Below are positions 34,809-43,025 of a stretch of DNA of 64,000 bases, one piece after another. The notes beneath the pieces are model-generated. The model saw only the letters and a list, made by a program, of their open reading frames with translations, had not been told where the DNA came from and made no database searches. A program made the translations under genes and the position numbers. The DNA is from Gammaproteobacteria bacterium. Its GTDB lineage: Bacteria > Pseudomonadota > Gammaproteobacteria > Steroidobacterales > Steroidobacteraceae. Each line of letters opens with the position of its first letter. Within the stretch, counting starts at the first letter, position 1. The stretch covers positions 12,773 to 76,772 of the forward strand of contig JAQGOE010000239.1 of the NCBI GenBank assembly GCA_028293725.1, given 5' to 3'.

Positions 34809-36149
34809 CTACTGAATCTCTTCCTTCCGCCCCAGGCTGGACCAGTCCACCTCACGGGTCAGCACCATCACCACAGCCAACAGCCCGAACAGTAATGCCG
34901 AGCCCATGAGCAACGCATAATCATCCGCACTCAACAGCACATAGAGCATCCCGTAGAGCGCGGCAAGCGAGCCTGCGAATACGATTCCGCGCCGCGCACT
35001 GCGCAGAATACCGCTCACATAGAATCCGATGAGCGTCACGCAAGCCCCCGAGGACAACACGTACGCGGTCGCGAATCCCAGATGTTCCGCTAGCGACAGC
35101 AGCAGAAGATAGAAAATCGCCAGTGCGGCCCCGACCAGGCTGTACTGGATCGGGTGTACCGCGAGTTTCTTCAGCACCTCGAAAAGAAAGAAGCCGGCAA
35201 AGGTGAGCGAGATGAAAAGGAAGGCATATTTGATGGCCCGATCCGTCTTCAAGTACTGATCCACCGGGTCGATGAAGCTGACTCCGAGCACGCGGCTGTT
35301 GAATTCGGTGCAGGCTCCGTTTTCGGTGCACCGGTGCAGTGCCTCCTCGAGGTTGGTCGAGAAAAACGAAGTCGACCACTGCGCATCGAATCCCGTCGCG
35401 TTGATTGTGTGCCTCACCGGCAAATAGTGGCCATTGAAGCTCGGGTTCGGCCAATTGGAATTCAGTGAGATCTGGCTATCGCGCCCGATCGGCACGACGT
35501 CCAATTCGCTGGTGCCCTGAATGCCCAGATCGATCGCAAACTCCAGGTGCGAAGGTTGGTCGCCATCGGCAGGCGGAATCGCTACGTGCAACCCCGAGCC
35601 AATCAGAGCAGAGGTACTTCCAGCGAGAAATTTGAGCGGAGTCCCGTTCAGTAGCACCTTGGAGGCGTTCTCGATACCCCGGATGTCGGAGATTCCCAGC
35701 GCGATCGACGGTTGCTCAAAATGGTACGAAGTAAAGTCGGCCACACCGTAATGCGGTTGAATCTGGAAGTTCGCCTGAATCCGCAGACTCGCATGATAAA
35801 GGCGCGCCTCGTAGATTCCGCGCCGACGCAACTCGGTTGGCACAGCACCGTCGACTCGGAAAACTTCGGGCAGAATTAACATCTGCCCACGGATCTCGCG
35901 CTCTTCGGCATGCCGATTGCCCGATCCCGCGTCCTCTTTCCATATCTTTACCGTCTTCTCATACGGAACGACGAGAATCGGGCCTGCCAGACGTTGAGCG
36001 CTACTCGAGCTTTCGGCGATCTCCTGCACGACCGCATCGCGACGCGTCTGGCGCTCTCTCACGATCGACCCGATCCAGATCAGCCCCGCCAGCAACACAA
36101 TACTGAGCAGGCCAATGGCGCCCAATTTCAATCCAAGGCTATTTTTCAC
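34809..36149 (-). CDS. creD: Cell envelope integrity protein CreD
   Basis: 446 residues from GTG 36149, which follows GAGAGG by 5 bases; the upstream extension is low-complexity and was rejected. One N-terminal helix (LKLGAIGLLSIVLLAGLIWI) with the RERQTRRDAVVQEIA segment, a large periplasmic beta domain, and a five- or six-helix C-terminal region (KYAFLFISLTFAGFFLFEVL, RLAVHPIQY-like loop, FYLLLLSLAEHLGF) are the CreD pattern. In enterics it is under CreBC control and affects envelope stress and colicin tolerance. No creBC here. Confidence 0.88.
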   Translation of the reverse strand: MKNSLGLKLGAIGLLSIVLLAGLIWIGSIVRERQTRRDAVVQEIAESSSSAQRLAGPILVVPYEKTVKIWKEDAGSGNRHAEEREIRGQMLILPEVFRVDGAVPTELRRRGIYEARLYHASLRIQANFQIQPHYGVADFTSYHFEQPSIALGISDIRGIENASKVLLNGTPLKFLAGSTSALIGSGLHVAIPPADGDQPSHLEFAIDLGIQGTSELDVVPIGRDSQISLNSNWPNPSFNGHYLPVRHTINATGFDAQWSTSFFSTNLEEALHRCTENGACTEFNSRVLGVSFIDPVDQYLKTDRAIKYAFLFISLTFAGFFLFEVLKKLAVHPIQYSLVGAALAIFYLLLLSLAEHLGFATAYVLSSGACVTLIGFYVSGILRSARRGIVFAGSLAALYGMLYVLLSADDYALLMGSALLFGLLAVVMVLTREVDWSSLGRKEEIQ

Positions 36150-36325
36150 GACGTCCTCTCGCTTAGTTTTTGAATGCGGGAGTGTTGCCGCCGGATATGG
36201 CGCGGCCGTGGGCGAAAAGTGGCAGGGTGGTGGCGAAACGTTTGGGCGTCCCCCCGATGAGGGCGGCCCGGCCATCCATCTGGTCTGGATGACTTAATGC
36301 GGTCCGCTCCGTTAAACTCGCCCGC

Positions 36326-36442
36326 ATGGAGTCGAAGTTGGCAAAAGGCGCCGAGAAATCGCTCGTAGAGGCAACGCGGAAGCTGTGCCCGGAAGAGCGT
36401 TTGAATGCCTTTCTCGAGCATTGCTCTAGCGATGGCCGTTAA
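36326..36442 (+). CDS. 38-residue ORF coupled to the next gene
   Basis: ATG GAG TCG ... reads MESKLAKGAEKSLVEATRKL then CPEERLNAFLEHCSSDGR. Its stop overlaps the ATG of the next gene by 11 bases. The helix CPEERLNAFLEH looks like real protein, resembling a short domain seen in other hypothetical proteins. Too small to classify. Confidence 0.4.
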   Translation: MESKLAKGAEKSLVEATRKLCPEERLNAFLEHCSSDGR

Positions 36443-37304
36443 AAAGACACACACCCCCTCAACATCCGACGCCGCCGTCAAAGCCAAAACCGGCCGCGAC
36501 TGGGCCGCCTGGTTCGAGCTACTCGACCGGGCCGCTGCGCACAAGCTCAAACACAAACAGATCACCGAGCTGCTAACCGGCAAACACGCCGTTCCGAACT
36601 GGTGGAGCCAGATGGTCACCGTGGAGTACGAGCGCGCGCGCGGATTGCGCGCACGCCACGAGAAAGCTGACGGTTTCTCCGTCTCAGTCTCGAAGACGGT
36701 CGCGACTACCCTCGGCGATCTCTACGAAACAACCGCCAACGCTACCAAGCGCAAGAAGTGGTTCCCCAAGGGTGTGTTCGAATCGTCTTCCCAGACGAAG
36801 GACAAGTACCTGCGCGGCGCCTGGAATAAAACTGCGCGGCTCGAAATAGGCTTCTACGCGAAGGGCCCCGGCAAGGCGCAGATTGCCCTGCAGGTCAACA
36901 AGCTCCCGGATCAGTCCAGTGTGGACGCCGCGCGCGCCACGTGGCAGGCCGCCCTCGCAAAGTTGCAAGCCCTGTTCGAGAAACCGTCAACGAGCGGCTT
37001 TGACTCGGTCGTGAAAGCGTTTGCGAGGGACCCCACGGTCACACCACCGGGCACGGGTAAGGGCTTTGGCTCCGGTGCCCTCAAGGTCGGGAAAAAGATC
37101 TTCGCGATGGTCTCGTCTCGCGCCGAATTCGTCGTGAAGTTGCCACCGGCTCGCGCCGCCGAGTTAGTCACCTCGGGGCGTGGCGCCTACTTCGACGCCG
37201 GTCGCGGAAAACCCATGAAGGAATGGGTCGTCGTGACCGGCGGCGAACGTCTGTGGATTCCCCTCGCCAAAGAGGCACGCGACTCTGCGGCGGGGTCGCG
37301 TTAG
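36432..37304 (+). CDS. DUF4287-like / AHSA1-like / TfoX-YjbR-like three-part protein
   Basis: 290 residues. Part 1 (15-90): TGRDWAAWFELLDRA, NWWSQMVTVEYERARGLR, a DUF4287-like block. Part 2 (90-190): SVSVSKTVATTLGDLYE ... LEIGFYAKGPGKAQIALQVN, resembling the START/AHSA1 fold. Part 3 (200-285): GKGFGSGALKVGKKIFAMVS, VVKLPPARAAELVTSGRG, KPMKEWVVV, resembling TfoX-N/YjbR small proteins. All three occur separately in other genomes. Cytosolic, function unknown. The start follows the 38-residue ORF; an ATG at 36405 is possible. Confidence 0.65.
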   Translation: MAVKKTHTPSTSDAAVKAKTGRDWAAWFELLDRAAAHKLKHKQITELLTGKHAVPNWWSQMVTVEYERARGLRARHEKADGFSVSVSKTVATTLGDLYETTANATKRKKWFPKGVFESSSQTKDKYLRGAWNKTARLEIGFYAKGPGKAQIALQVNKLPDQSSVDAARATWQAALAKLQALFEKPSTSGFDSVVKAFARDPTVTPPGTGKGFGSGALKVGKKIFAMVSSRAEFVVKLPPARAAELVTSGRGAYFDAGRGKPMKEWVVVTGGERLWIPLAKEARDSAAGSR

Positions 37305-37344
37305 TTACACGCGCCCGAGCCGCCGGTCGCCGCGCCTCCGCTAG

Positions 37345-38082
37345 CTAAGTGCCGCTGATTTCCTTCACTCCCGGCCCCTCATCCGGCCCGCGTGTCAGGC
37401 GATAGGCGAGCGCGCCCACAGCACCGCCGATCAACGGCGCCACCCAGAATATCCACAACTGCGCCAACGCCCATCCGTGCACGAACACCGCCGGCCCGGT
37501 GCTGCGTGCCGGATTCACGGACGTGTTGGTTACGGGGATGCTGATGAGGTGGATCAAGGTAAGCGTGAATCCGATCGCCAGCGGGGCGAAGTTCCCCGGC
37601 GTGCGTTTGTCCGTCGCGCCCATGATCACGAACAGAAATACGGCGGTCATGACAATCTCACAGACGAATCCCGCCGCGAGCGAGTAGTGGCCTGGCGAGT
37701 GTTCCGCGACCCCGTTGGCGGCAAGTCCCGCCGCGATGGGATCGCTGCCGTTGCCGCTCGCGATGAATACCAGAAGGCCCGCGGCAACGATGCCGCCGAG
37801 TACTTGCGCCACCCAGTACGGGAGAATCTCGCCGCCCGGATGTCTTCCGCCGACGTAGAGACCGAACGTCACGGCGGGATTCAGATGGCACCCCGAAATG
37901 TGCCCGATGGCGTATGCCATGGTCACCACGGTCAAGCCGAACGCCAGCGCCACTCCCAGCAGCCCAATCCCAACCGCCGGAAAGGCGGCGGACAGCACCG
38001 CGCTGCCACAGCCACCCAGTACCAGCCAGAAAGTCCCGATAAATTCCGCCAGCAGTCGCTTCGGCAATGGCAGCAATGGCAT
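37345..38082 (-). CDS. aqpZ: Aquaporin Z
   Basis: 245 residues, six helices plus two NPA half-helices: HLNPAVTFG and [11 protein letters not shown]. Helix 2 ends with the His-rich SGCHLNP typical of AqpZ, and the Arg of NPAR gives the selectivity filter. The N-terminal [19 protein letters not shown] is the AqpZ start. Passes water across the inner membrane. Slightly longer C-tail than E. coli AqpZ. Confidence 0.92.
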   Translation of the reverse strand: MPLLPLPKRLLAEFIGTFWLVLGGCGSAVLSAAFPAVGIGLLGVALAFGLTVVTMAYAIGHISGCHLNPAVTFGLYVGGRHPGGEILPYWVAQVLGGIVAAGLLVFIASGNGSDPIAAGLAANGVAEHSPGHYSLAAGFVCEIVMTAVFLFVIMGATDKRTPGNFAPLAIGFTLTLIHLISIPVTNTSVNPARSTGPAVFVHGWALAQLWIFWVAPLIGGAVGALAYRLTRGPDEGPGVKEISGT

Positions 38083-38126
38083 GTTCGTACCCTCATCCCT
38101 TGTGGCGTTGTTCTTTTCCGCGGCCT

Positions 38127-38290
38127 AGGAGCCTGTCTGAGTAATGCTCGCCTACTGCGGCCGCCCCAGATCGGCATCTTTCTGCGATCGCTTCCCTTAC
38201 ATAGTCCACGCTATGCGCGGGAAACGATCGCAGAAAGCTGCTCGATCTGGGTCGCCCTCGCTACGGCGATCATTACTCAGACAGGCTCCT
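38127..38290. mobile_element. 164-bp foldback (MITE/REPIN-like) element
   Basis: Outer 20-bp arms are perfect inverted copies (AGGAGCCTGTCTGAGTAATG at 38127 and its reverse complement at 38271-38290). Inner arms pair with few mismatches, including CCAGATCG/CGATCTGG and TTTCTGCGATCG/CGATCGCAGAAA, leaving a central loop of about 30 bases. No coding. The right outer 38 bases recur at 48101-48138. Non-autonomous mobile element or REP doublet is likely. Confidence 0.8.
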
Positions 38291-38450
38291 GGGCGACCGC
38301 GCCCGGATCGTATTCCTTAATGGCGCATTCAGGCAATGCGGCAAAAATCCCGGCCGGATGAGGCCCTACCAAAGTTCCTCGGGGTAACTGGAGTAAGGCG
38401 CACGCCGAAGCGGCAACGCCGCGGCGGAGCATTGCGCCGCAGTCGCACTC

Positions 38451-38933
38451 TCAGTCGTTGTCGCGGCCGATGATCCGCGCCTTCAACCCCTGCAACGAAC
38501 CGCGCCACCAATCTGCCGCCCGCTGCAGCGTCGCGCCCTCCGGAAACCCATGCCGGGCAGCATGCCGCTGCGGGATCGTGTCCCACGCACGGTGTTCGAT
38601 CGACACCCGCGTTTCCTCCTCCACGGCCTCGAAGCACACCTCGACTTCGGTGCTCTGCTCCGCGGAGAAATTAGCCTGACGCCAGGCGAACACCAGCCGC
38701 TTGCCCGGCTCCCACACCGACACCCGCCCGATCTCAAACGTCGAGCCGTCTTCAAACGTCGTGAACAGCCGACCCCCAGGGCCTGGCTCGAAGGCGAGCC
38801 TGCCATCGCCCTGCGAGCTCACCTGGAAGAGTCCGCTCGGTTGCCACCATGTCCCGATTTCCTGAGTGAACACCTCGAACGTCCGCATCGGATCGGCGGG
38901 CACGCGCAGCGCCAGGAACACCTTCGAGCTCAT
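38451..38933 (-). CDS. SRPBCC (AHSA1-like) family protein
   Basis: 160 residues: KVFLALRVPADPMRTFEVFT, WEPGKRLVFAWRQ, VEVCFEAVEEETRVSIEHR and GATLQRAADWWRGSLQGL are the AHSA1/SRPBCC helix-grip fold, a hydrophobic ligand cavity. The start ATG overlaps the ArsR stop by 4 bases, so it is translated after ArsR. ArsR-SRPBCC pairs are common; the ligand is unknown. Confidence 0.8.
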   Translation of the reverse strand: MSSKVFLALRVPADPMRTFEVFTQEIGTWWQPSGLFQVSSQGDGRLAFEPGPGGRLFTTFEDGSTFEIGRVSVWEPGKRLVFAWRQANFSAEQSTEVEVCFEAVEEETRVSIEHRAWDTIPQRHAARHGFPEGATLQRAADWWRGSLQGLKARIIGRDND

Positions 38934-39268
38934 TTCCGGGGTTTCTGCAGATGAGCCTTGAGGGCGAGCAGCTGGCGGCTCCACAGCGCCTCGGTTTCCT
39001 CCAACCACACTTTCAGGTCAGCCATGGGCCCAGGCCTCAGGCGATAGATGCGCACACGTGAGTCGAACTCGTCCCGATCCTCCTCGACGAGCCCGTTCTC
39101 ACGCAACGTCTTCAAATGACGGCTCATCAGCGGAAATGCGATCTGCATAACCTCCGCCAGCTCACCGGCCCGGTGCGGTCGCTCCCGCAGGAGATCCACG
39201 GCGCGCCGGCGATATGGATCCGCCAGCGCGGCGAGGGTGCGGTCGATGTTTTCCGCGGGAGCGCTCAC
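38930..39268 (-). CDS. ArsR-family winged-helix regulator
   Basis: About 112 residues from GTG 39268, chosen because it makes a 4-base GTGA overlap with the VOC gene and starts at the conserved DRTLAALADPYRRRAVDLL. HTH region: PHRAGELAEVMQIAFPLMSRH with LKTLRENGLV. No Cys metal motif in the recognition helix, so it is probably not a metal sensor. It likely represses its own operon at the palindrome at 39759-39779. Confidence 0.85.
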   Translation of the reverse strand: MSAPAENIDRTLAALADPYRRRAVDLLRERPHRAGELAEVMQIAFPLMSRHLKTLRENGLVEEDRDEFDSRVRIYRLRPGPMADLKVWLEETEALWSRQLLALKAHLQKPRK

Positions 39269-39729
39269 GTCAACGGCTTGAACTTGAATCCGGTTGCCTG
39301 TTCCATCTCCGCGAACGTGACCGTCTTGACCGTCTGAGAGAAAGTCCAGTGATGGCCCTCCGGATCCATCGCGCTGTAGGTCCGGTCGCCGTAGAACTGA
39401 TCCGCAGGTTCCATCGCGACTTTCGCTCCTGCCGCGCGCGCGTGGGCGCAATGCTCATCGATCCCTTTCTCCAGCCGCACGTGCACGCGTTGAGTGTTGG
39501 AGCCGCCCACCGAGTCCGGGCTCTTCGCCCACGAGGTGAACTCGTTACTGATCATGATGACCCCGTCGCCGTGGGTCATCTCGGCGTGCACGATGTTGTC
39601 CTTGGCATCGGTGAGCACTTCGCTGGGCTCGAAGCCGAATGCCTTCTGCAGCCACTTCATTGCGGTACGGTTGTCTTTGTAAATGACGGAGGAGATGAAC
39701 GCGGGTCGTCGCGGTGCCGGGGTGGTCAT
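39265..39729 (-). CDS. VOC family (glyoxalase/bleomycin resistance-like) protein
   Basis: 154 residues from the ATG at 39729, six bases after AGGAGG. FISSVIYKDNRTAMKWLQKA and the PhnB-like tail FYGDRTYSAMDPEGHHWTFSQ are the two VOC repeats. First gene of a three-gene operon with 4-base overlaps. Substrate unknown. Confidence 0.82.
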   Translation of the reverse strand: MTTPAPRRPAFISSVIYKDNRTAMKWLQKAFGFEPSEVLTDAKDNIVHAEMTHGDGVIMISNEFTSWAKSPDSVGGSNTQRVHVRLEKGIDEHCAHARAAGAKVAMEPADQFYGDRTYSAMDPEGHHWTFSQTVKTVTFAEMEQATGFKFKPLT

Positions 39730-39758
39730 GGGAACCTCCTGTGTAGTTTTCAATATAG

Positions 39759-39779
39759 TTAATATTTAACAAATATTAA
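39759..39779 (-). promoter_or_regulatory. Operator and promoter of the VOC-ArsR-SRPBCC operon
   Basis: Perfect palindrome of 9-bp arms, TTAATATTT and AAATATTAA, around 3 bases. On the minus strand TTGACT lies upstream and TTAAAT sits 17 bases later inside the palindrome, a good sigma-70 pair. ArsR dimers bind such AT-rich inverted repeats, so the repressor would cover the -10 box. Confidence 0.65.
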
Positions 39780-40026
39780 AACTATTAGTCAAGCTCGGCG
39801 CTCATATTGCCGGGGTCGAGGGTTCGAGTTCCCTGAAGGCGATCGCGCATGACGCACTCGGGGACTAAGGCTTCTCTCCCGTGAGATACATCGCTGCGCC
39901 CGCCGGCGACGCGCTTGCGCTTCTAGACGATTCCTTCAAGATCAAGCGGTAGGCACGAGAGGGCTCGCGGGGCGTCGAAAATCACCGCATCGCAGCAGCA
40001 TGAATGGGAAAGGCAGGAGGTTGCTC

Positions 40027-41472
40027 ATGGCCGCCGAACTCCGAATCCTCAGGATTTTCATCAGCTACGCAACGGAAGACCTGCCCATCGCCGTCGCGCT
40101 GGCAAGGTCGCTGGCAGAGGCCCTCGGAGATTGGTTCGCGGAAATTAACCTCGACCGCTGGGTGCTCGAAGCGGGTGAGGAGCTCAAGAAACAGATCAAA
40201 TCGACCCTCGAGCGCACTGATGTTTTCATCAGCCTCGACACCGGCATGACGAAACAAATGCCGGCATGGGAAGTCGGCTTCTTCGAAGCTCTTATGGACG
40301 AAGGAACCAAGGGGCGCCGCTTCGTCCCGATGTTCCTGGATACAGTCCCGAGTGTTGTTACCTCCTACCAAGGCGTCGGGCTGCAAATATCTCGCGCGTA
40401 CCTGCAGCTGACTCCTGACCAATTTCAGCAACTCAAAATTGAGGATGGCGACGCGCTGACTAGATTCTTTGAGCACCTCCAGCAAGAGGTGGACGAGTAC
40501 CGCCGGGCCGCCGGGTTTCCAAAGGAACAGCGCCGCCCGGAGCAAGACCCCGTCCGCTGCATTCAACGCCTAAGACTCGCGATATTCAATTACCTGCAAA
40601 CTACCGTCCGGGAAGTCTTCAGACCACAGAAGCGACTCCTGATCCGCACCACCACGACCGCCCTGCAAAACAGCGGCGTCGACCTTCCCCCTGAGGCGCT
40701 ACTGATTTCAGCAGGCCAGGGCAATGCCATGTCCACGATCTTCGGCCTGAGCGACTTCGAGAGAACGTGGGACAGCTTCCTCAAGGAAACGTCAGGAAAC
40801 GAACACGCCGAGTCATGGCGGGCGGCGATCGCCAGTGTCGTCATATCCTCCTCCTCAAATCGAGTGAACGTCGACAACAGTCGGATCGTGATGGCCAATG
40901 ACAATTCCACGGCCTACCGCGTCATCGTTACCAGCACAACCCGGTACTACGACGACAAGCGGGAGTGGGATCTTTATTTTCATGGTTTGGGAGCGCCAAC
41001 TGTTGGCACACTTTCAGTGCAGCCTTACTTCGGTCGTCCGCTATCGCTGACAGAGCCGCTGGACGTTTTCGTATTGATGCCTTTCGCTGCTGATCTTGAC
41101 GACGTGTACCGCGATCACATCAGCAAGGTCACCTCGGCCCTGGGCCTCGTTGCAAAGCGAGGTGATGATTTTTTCTCGGCGCACCATGTCATCAGCGACA
41201 TCTGGTGTGCGATATGGCACTCGCGAGCCATCATCGCCGATTGCTCAACCAAGAACCCCAACGTCTTCTATGAAATCGGCGTTGCGCATGCGATCGGCAA
41301 ACCTGTTGTCTTGATAACTCAGCACGACGATCACGTCCCATTTGACCTACGCTCAACGCGGTACATCAAGTACGAGTTCAAACCCAGGGGCATGGAGGTT
41401 TTTGAATCGCGGTTGAAATCCACACTTCAGACGATACTGGCCGACCGCCTGTCTCTCTCACCGTTCCGTTAG
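40027..41472 (+). CDS. TIR-domain protein with C-terminal nucleoside deoxyribosyltransferase-like domain
   Basis: 481 residues from the ATG at 40027, behind AGGAGG with a 6-base gap; an ATG at 40000 is weaker. N-terminal TIR domain (about 5-140): IFISYATEDLPIAVALARSL, WFAEINLDRWVLEAGEELKK, DVFISLDTGMTKQMPAWEVGFFEAL, with Glu82 (in AWEVG) the probable NADase glutamate. The middle (150-335) is unassigned. C-terminal part (about 345-475): LDVFVLMPFAADLDDVYRDH, DIWCAIWHSRAIIADCSTKN, NVFYEIGVAHAIGKPVVLIT, a fold related to nucleoside 2-deoxyribosyltransferases and bacterial TIR-like enzymes. A defence (abortive infection) role is likely, but no sensor partner is seen. Confidence 0.8.
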   Translation: MAAELRILRIFISYATEDLPIAVALARSLAEALGDWFAEINLDRWVLEAGEELKKQIKSTLERTDVFISLDTGMTKQMPAWEVGFFEALMDEGTKGRRFVPMFLDTVPSVVTSYQGVGLQISRAYLQLTPDQFQQLKIEDGDALTRFFEHLQQEVDEYRRAAGFPKEQRRPEQDPVRCIQRLRLAIFNYLQTTVREVFRPQKRLLIRTTTTALQNSGVDLPPEALLISAGQGNAMSTIFGLSDFERTWDSFLKETSGNEHAESWRAAIASVVISSSSNRVNVDNSRIVMANDNSTAYRVIVTSTTRYYDDKREWDLYFHGLGAPTVGTLSVQPYFGRPLSLTEPLDVFVLMPFAADLDDVYRDHISKVTSALGLVAKRGDDFFSAHHVISDIWCAIWHSRAIIADCSTKNPNVFYEIGVAHAIGKPVVLITQHDDHVPFDLRSTRYIKYEFKPRGMEVFESRLKSTLQTILADRLSLSPFR

Positions 41473-41920
41473 AGGCCGGAGGCTCACCTGACGGCATCTA
41501 CGGCGAGAGGCACGCACTACAGCGATTGGCTCGCAAGCAGTTCCGTGAGCATTACGACGAGACCCCTGCATGACGCGCGTGGAAGGCGGGCTTGCACACT
41601 TAAGAGAACGACACGCGGGGAATTTTCCTTTGCCCCGTAACGCGTATATACCATGGCGATACGTAATCGGCGCACGTTGGGCGCACTGTAACCGTCCGGC
41701 CTTTTGGCCGCGTATGAGTGCCGCCCGGCGGGGCGGATGATGTCACGTAGCTGTTAAGCGGTCGCCTGCTACGCGTCCGCGTAGGAGTTACGTGGACATC
41801 CCGCGATCAGTACTACTCGCGTATCTGCCAGAGCTTCCCGTATGCGAGGTTCGATAAATCGGGGATACATGGCGGTGCCTGGGATTTCGGCTAATTGTAG
41901 ATTCGATGGCGGCTAATTGT
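41473..41920. other. Gene-free stretch with a short hairpin
   Basis: No supported gene. At 41769-41784 CTACGCG pairs with CGCGTAG around two bases. Nearby GTTAAGC and TGTCACGT words recall an attC site but do not fit its consensus. Confidence 0.4.
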
Positions 41921-42022
41921 CGCTACCTGAATCGGGTCACGCAGATCGCATTTGCCGACCAAACCAACTCGTTCGCCTGGAGCGACGATGCCTTAGGGCG
42001 AGTGACCAGTAAGGCGCAGTAA
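41921..42022 (+). pseudogene. RHS YD-repeat scrap
   Basis: RYLNRVTQIAFADQTNSFAW then DDALGRVTSKAQ is a typical YD repeat of an RHS core, closed by TAA at 42020-42022. No start and nothing upstream in frame. The next codon begins an unrelated SDR fragment. Confidence 0.65.
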
Positions 42023-42295
42023 AAAGGCGCGGTCATCAGTATGACCCACGCCCTCGCCGCGGAATGGGGCCCGCTGTATATTCGCGTCAATGCGCTCGCC
42101 CCAGGCTATTTCCCGTCGAAAGTGACGCGAGCGATACTCGAGAAGCACGGTGATGAGATTCTGCGTCAGACACCGCTTGGGAAGTTTGGCGGCGACACCG
42201 ATCTCATGGGTGCAGCTTTGCTTCTCGCCTCCGACGCCGGCGGCCATATCACGGGTCAGACTCTCGTGGTCGATGGAGGTGCCTCAATCATCTGA
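42023..42295 (+). pseudogene. Short-chain dehydrogenase, C-terminal half only
   Basis: KGAVISMTHALAAEWGPLYI, RVNALAPGYFPSKVTRAILE, then GGDTDLMGAALLLASDAGGH and GQTLVVDGGASII are the last 90 residues of an SDR of the gluconate dehydrogenase/RhlG type. The Rossmann GxxxGxG and the catalytic Tyr are lost; only the Lys of YxxxK remains. An ATG at 42041 could start an 84-residue product without activity. Joined directly to an RHS scrap. Confidence 0.75.
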
Positions 42296-42322
42296 GCGGC
42301 CGCGCGTGATCAGCCGGCGGCC

Positions 42323-42640
42323 TCATTCGGCTGCGGCGGCGACGTTTGGAGCCACAGCGCGGACGAGCGGATGGTTTGCATCGACAAACAGTCCGCAGCG
42401 GTCGTAGAAGAGAGTCTCGCCGACCAGGTCCGGCTTTCCCACAATCGCATCCAGCGGCGCGATGGCGAAATCCAGCTCGCCGAGTTGCAGGGCTGGAACC
42501 AACTCCTCGGCCACGCCGCTCATGACGGTGAGCCGCACCGAATAGCGGCCTTCTGACAGCTTCGCGCTGGCCGCGGGGATCACCCGGCCGAGAAAACCGG
42601 TCCCGCGGGCGACTCCAGCAGCGATGTGGCCGGTGAGGCC
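42323..42640 (-). pseudogene. LysR-type regulator fragment (effector domain middle)
   Basis: GHIAAGVARGTGFLGRVIPA, LTVMSGVAEELVPALQLGEL, DFAIAPLD, LFYDRCGLFVDANHPLVR match the substrate-binding domain of LysR-type regulators. The HTH and linker upstream and the last 100 residues are missing. It converges on the SDR fragment; the two may be leftovers of one regulator-enzyme locus. Confidence 0.7.
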
Positions 42641-42728
42641 GCGAGGGCAACGACCGAATCCGCCATGGCACAATAAATGCTACCTTGAACGTGAGTGTTC
42701 CAAAGAGCCGTTCGTGGTGAAGCTATCG

Positions 42729-42995
42729 ATGTCGCTCGGTCCACAACAGTCTCGGAAGCGAGTGCAAGCGCTCGTGATGGCGCTCCTCTCGTCTATGCTG
42801 TTGGCGGCGTGTCAACCCAACCCCAATCCGACTCCCAACCCCGCACCCAATCCGAGCCCCGTACCCCGAGTGCCGTCGCCAACGCCATCGCCCGAGCCGA
42901 ACCGTGAACCTGAGCCGCCCGTGAAGCCCCAAACGACCGCCGAAACAACCGCCGATGTGAGCGCCTTGGTGCACTCCACAGAAACGCAGGTGTAA
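42729..42995 (+). CDS. Small Pro-rich lipoprotein
   Basis: 88 residues from ATG 42729 (GTG 42714 or 42717 possible). Signal peptide RKRVQALVMALLSSMLLAAC with a lipobox at LAAC, then a low-complexity NP/SP/PEP stretch of about 45 residues that would act as a spacer, and a short polar tail. No globular domain. Unknown role; envelope. Confidence 0.5.
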   Translation: MSLGPQQSRKRVQALVMALLSSMLLAACQPNPNPTPNPAPNPSPVPRVPSPTPSPEPNREPEPPVKPQTTAETTADVSALVHSTETQV

Positions 42996-43025
42996 GCTCT
43001 CTTCGGGAAAAGCGGAGGGCTCACT

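Noticed and set aside
39818..39840. A tRNA T-arm-like word (GGGTTCGAGTTCCC) before the TIR gene
   Set aside because: The stem does not pair properly with a 7-base loop and no acceptor, D or anticodon arms surround it.
41735..41795. Possible integron attC site
   Set aside because: GTTAAGC fits one core box by chance, but the paired box and spacing are missing and there is no integrase.
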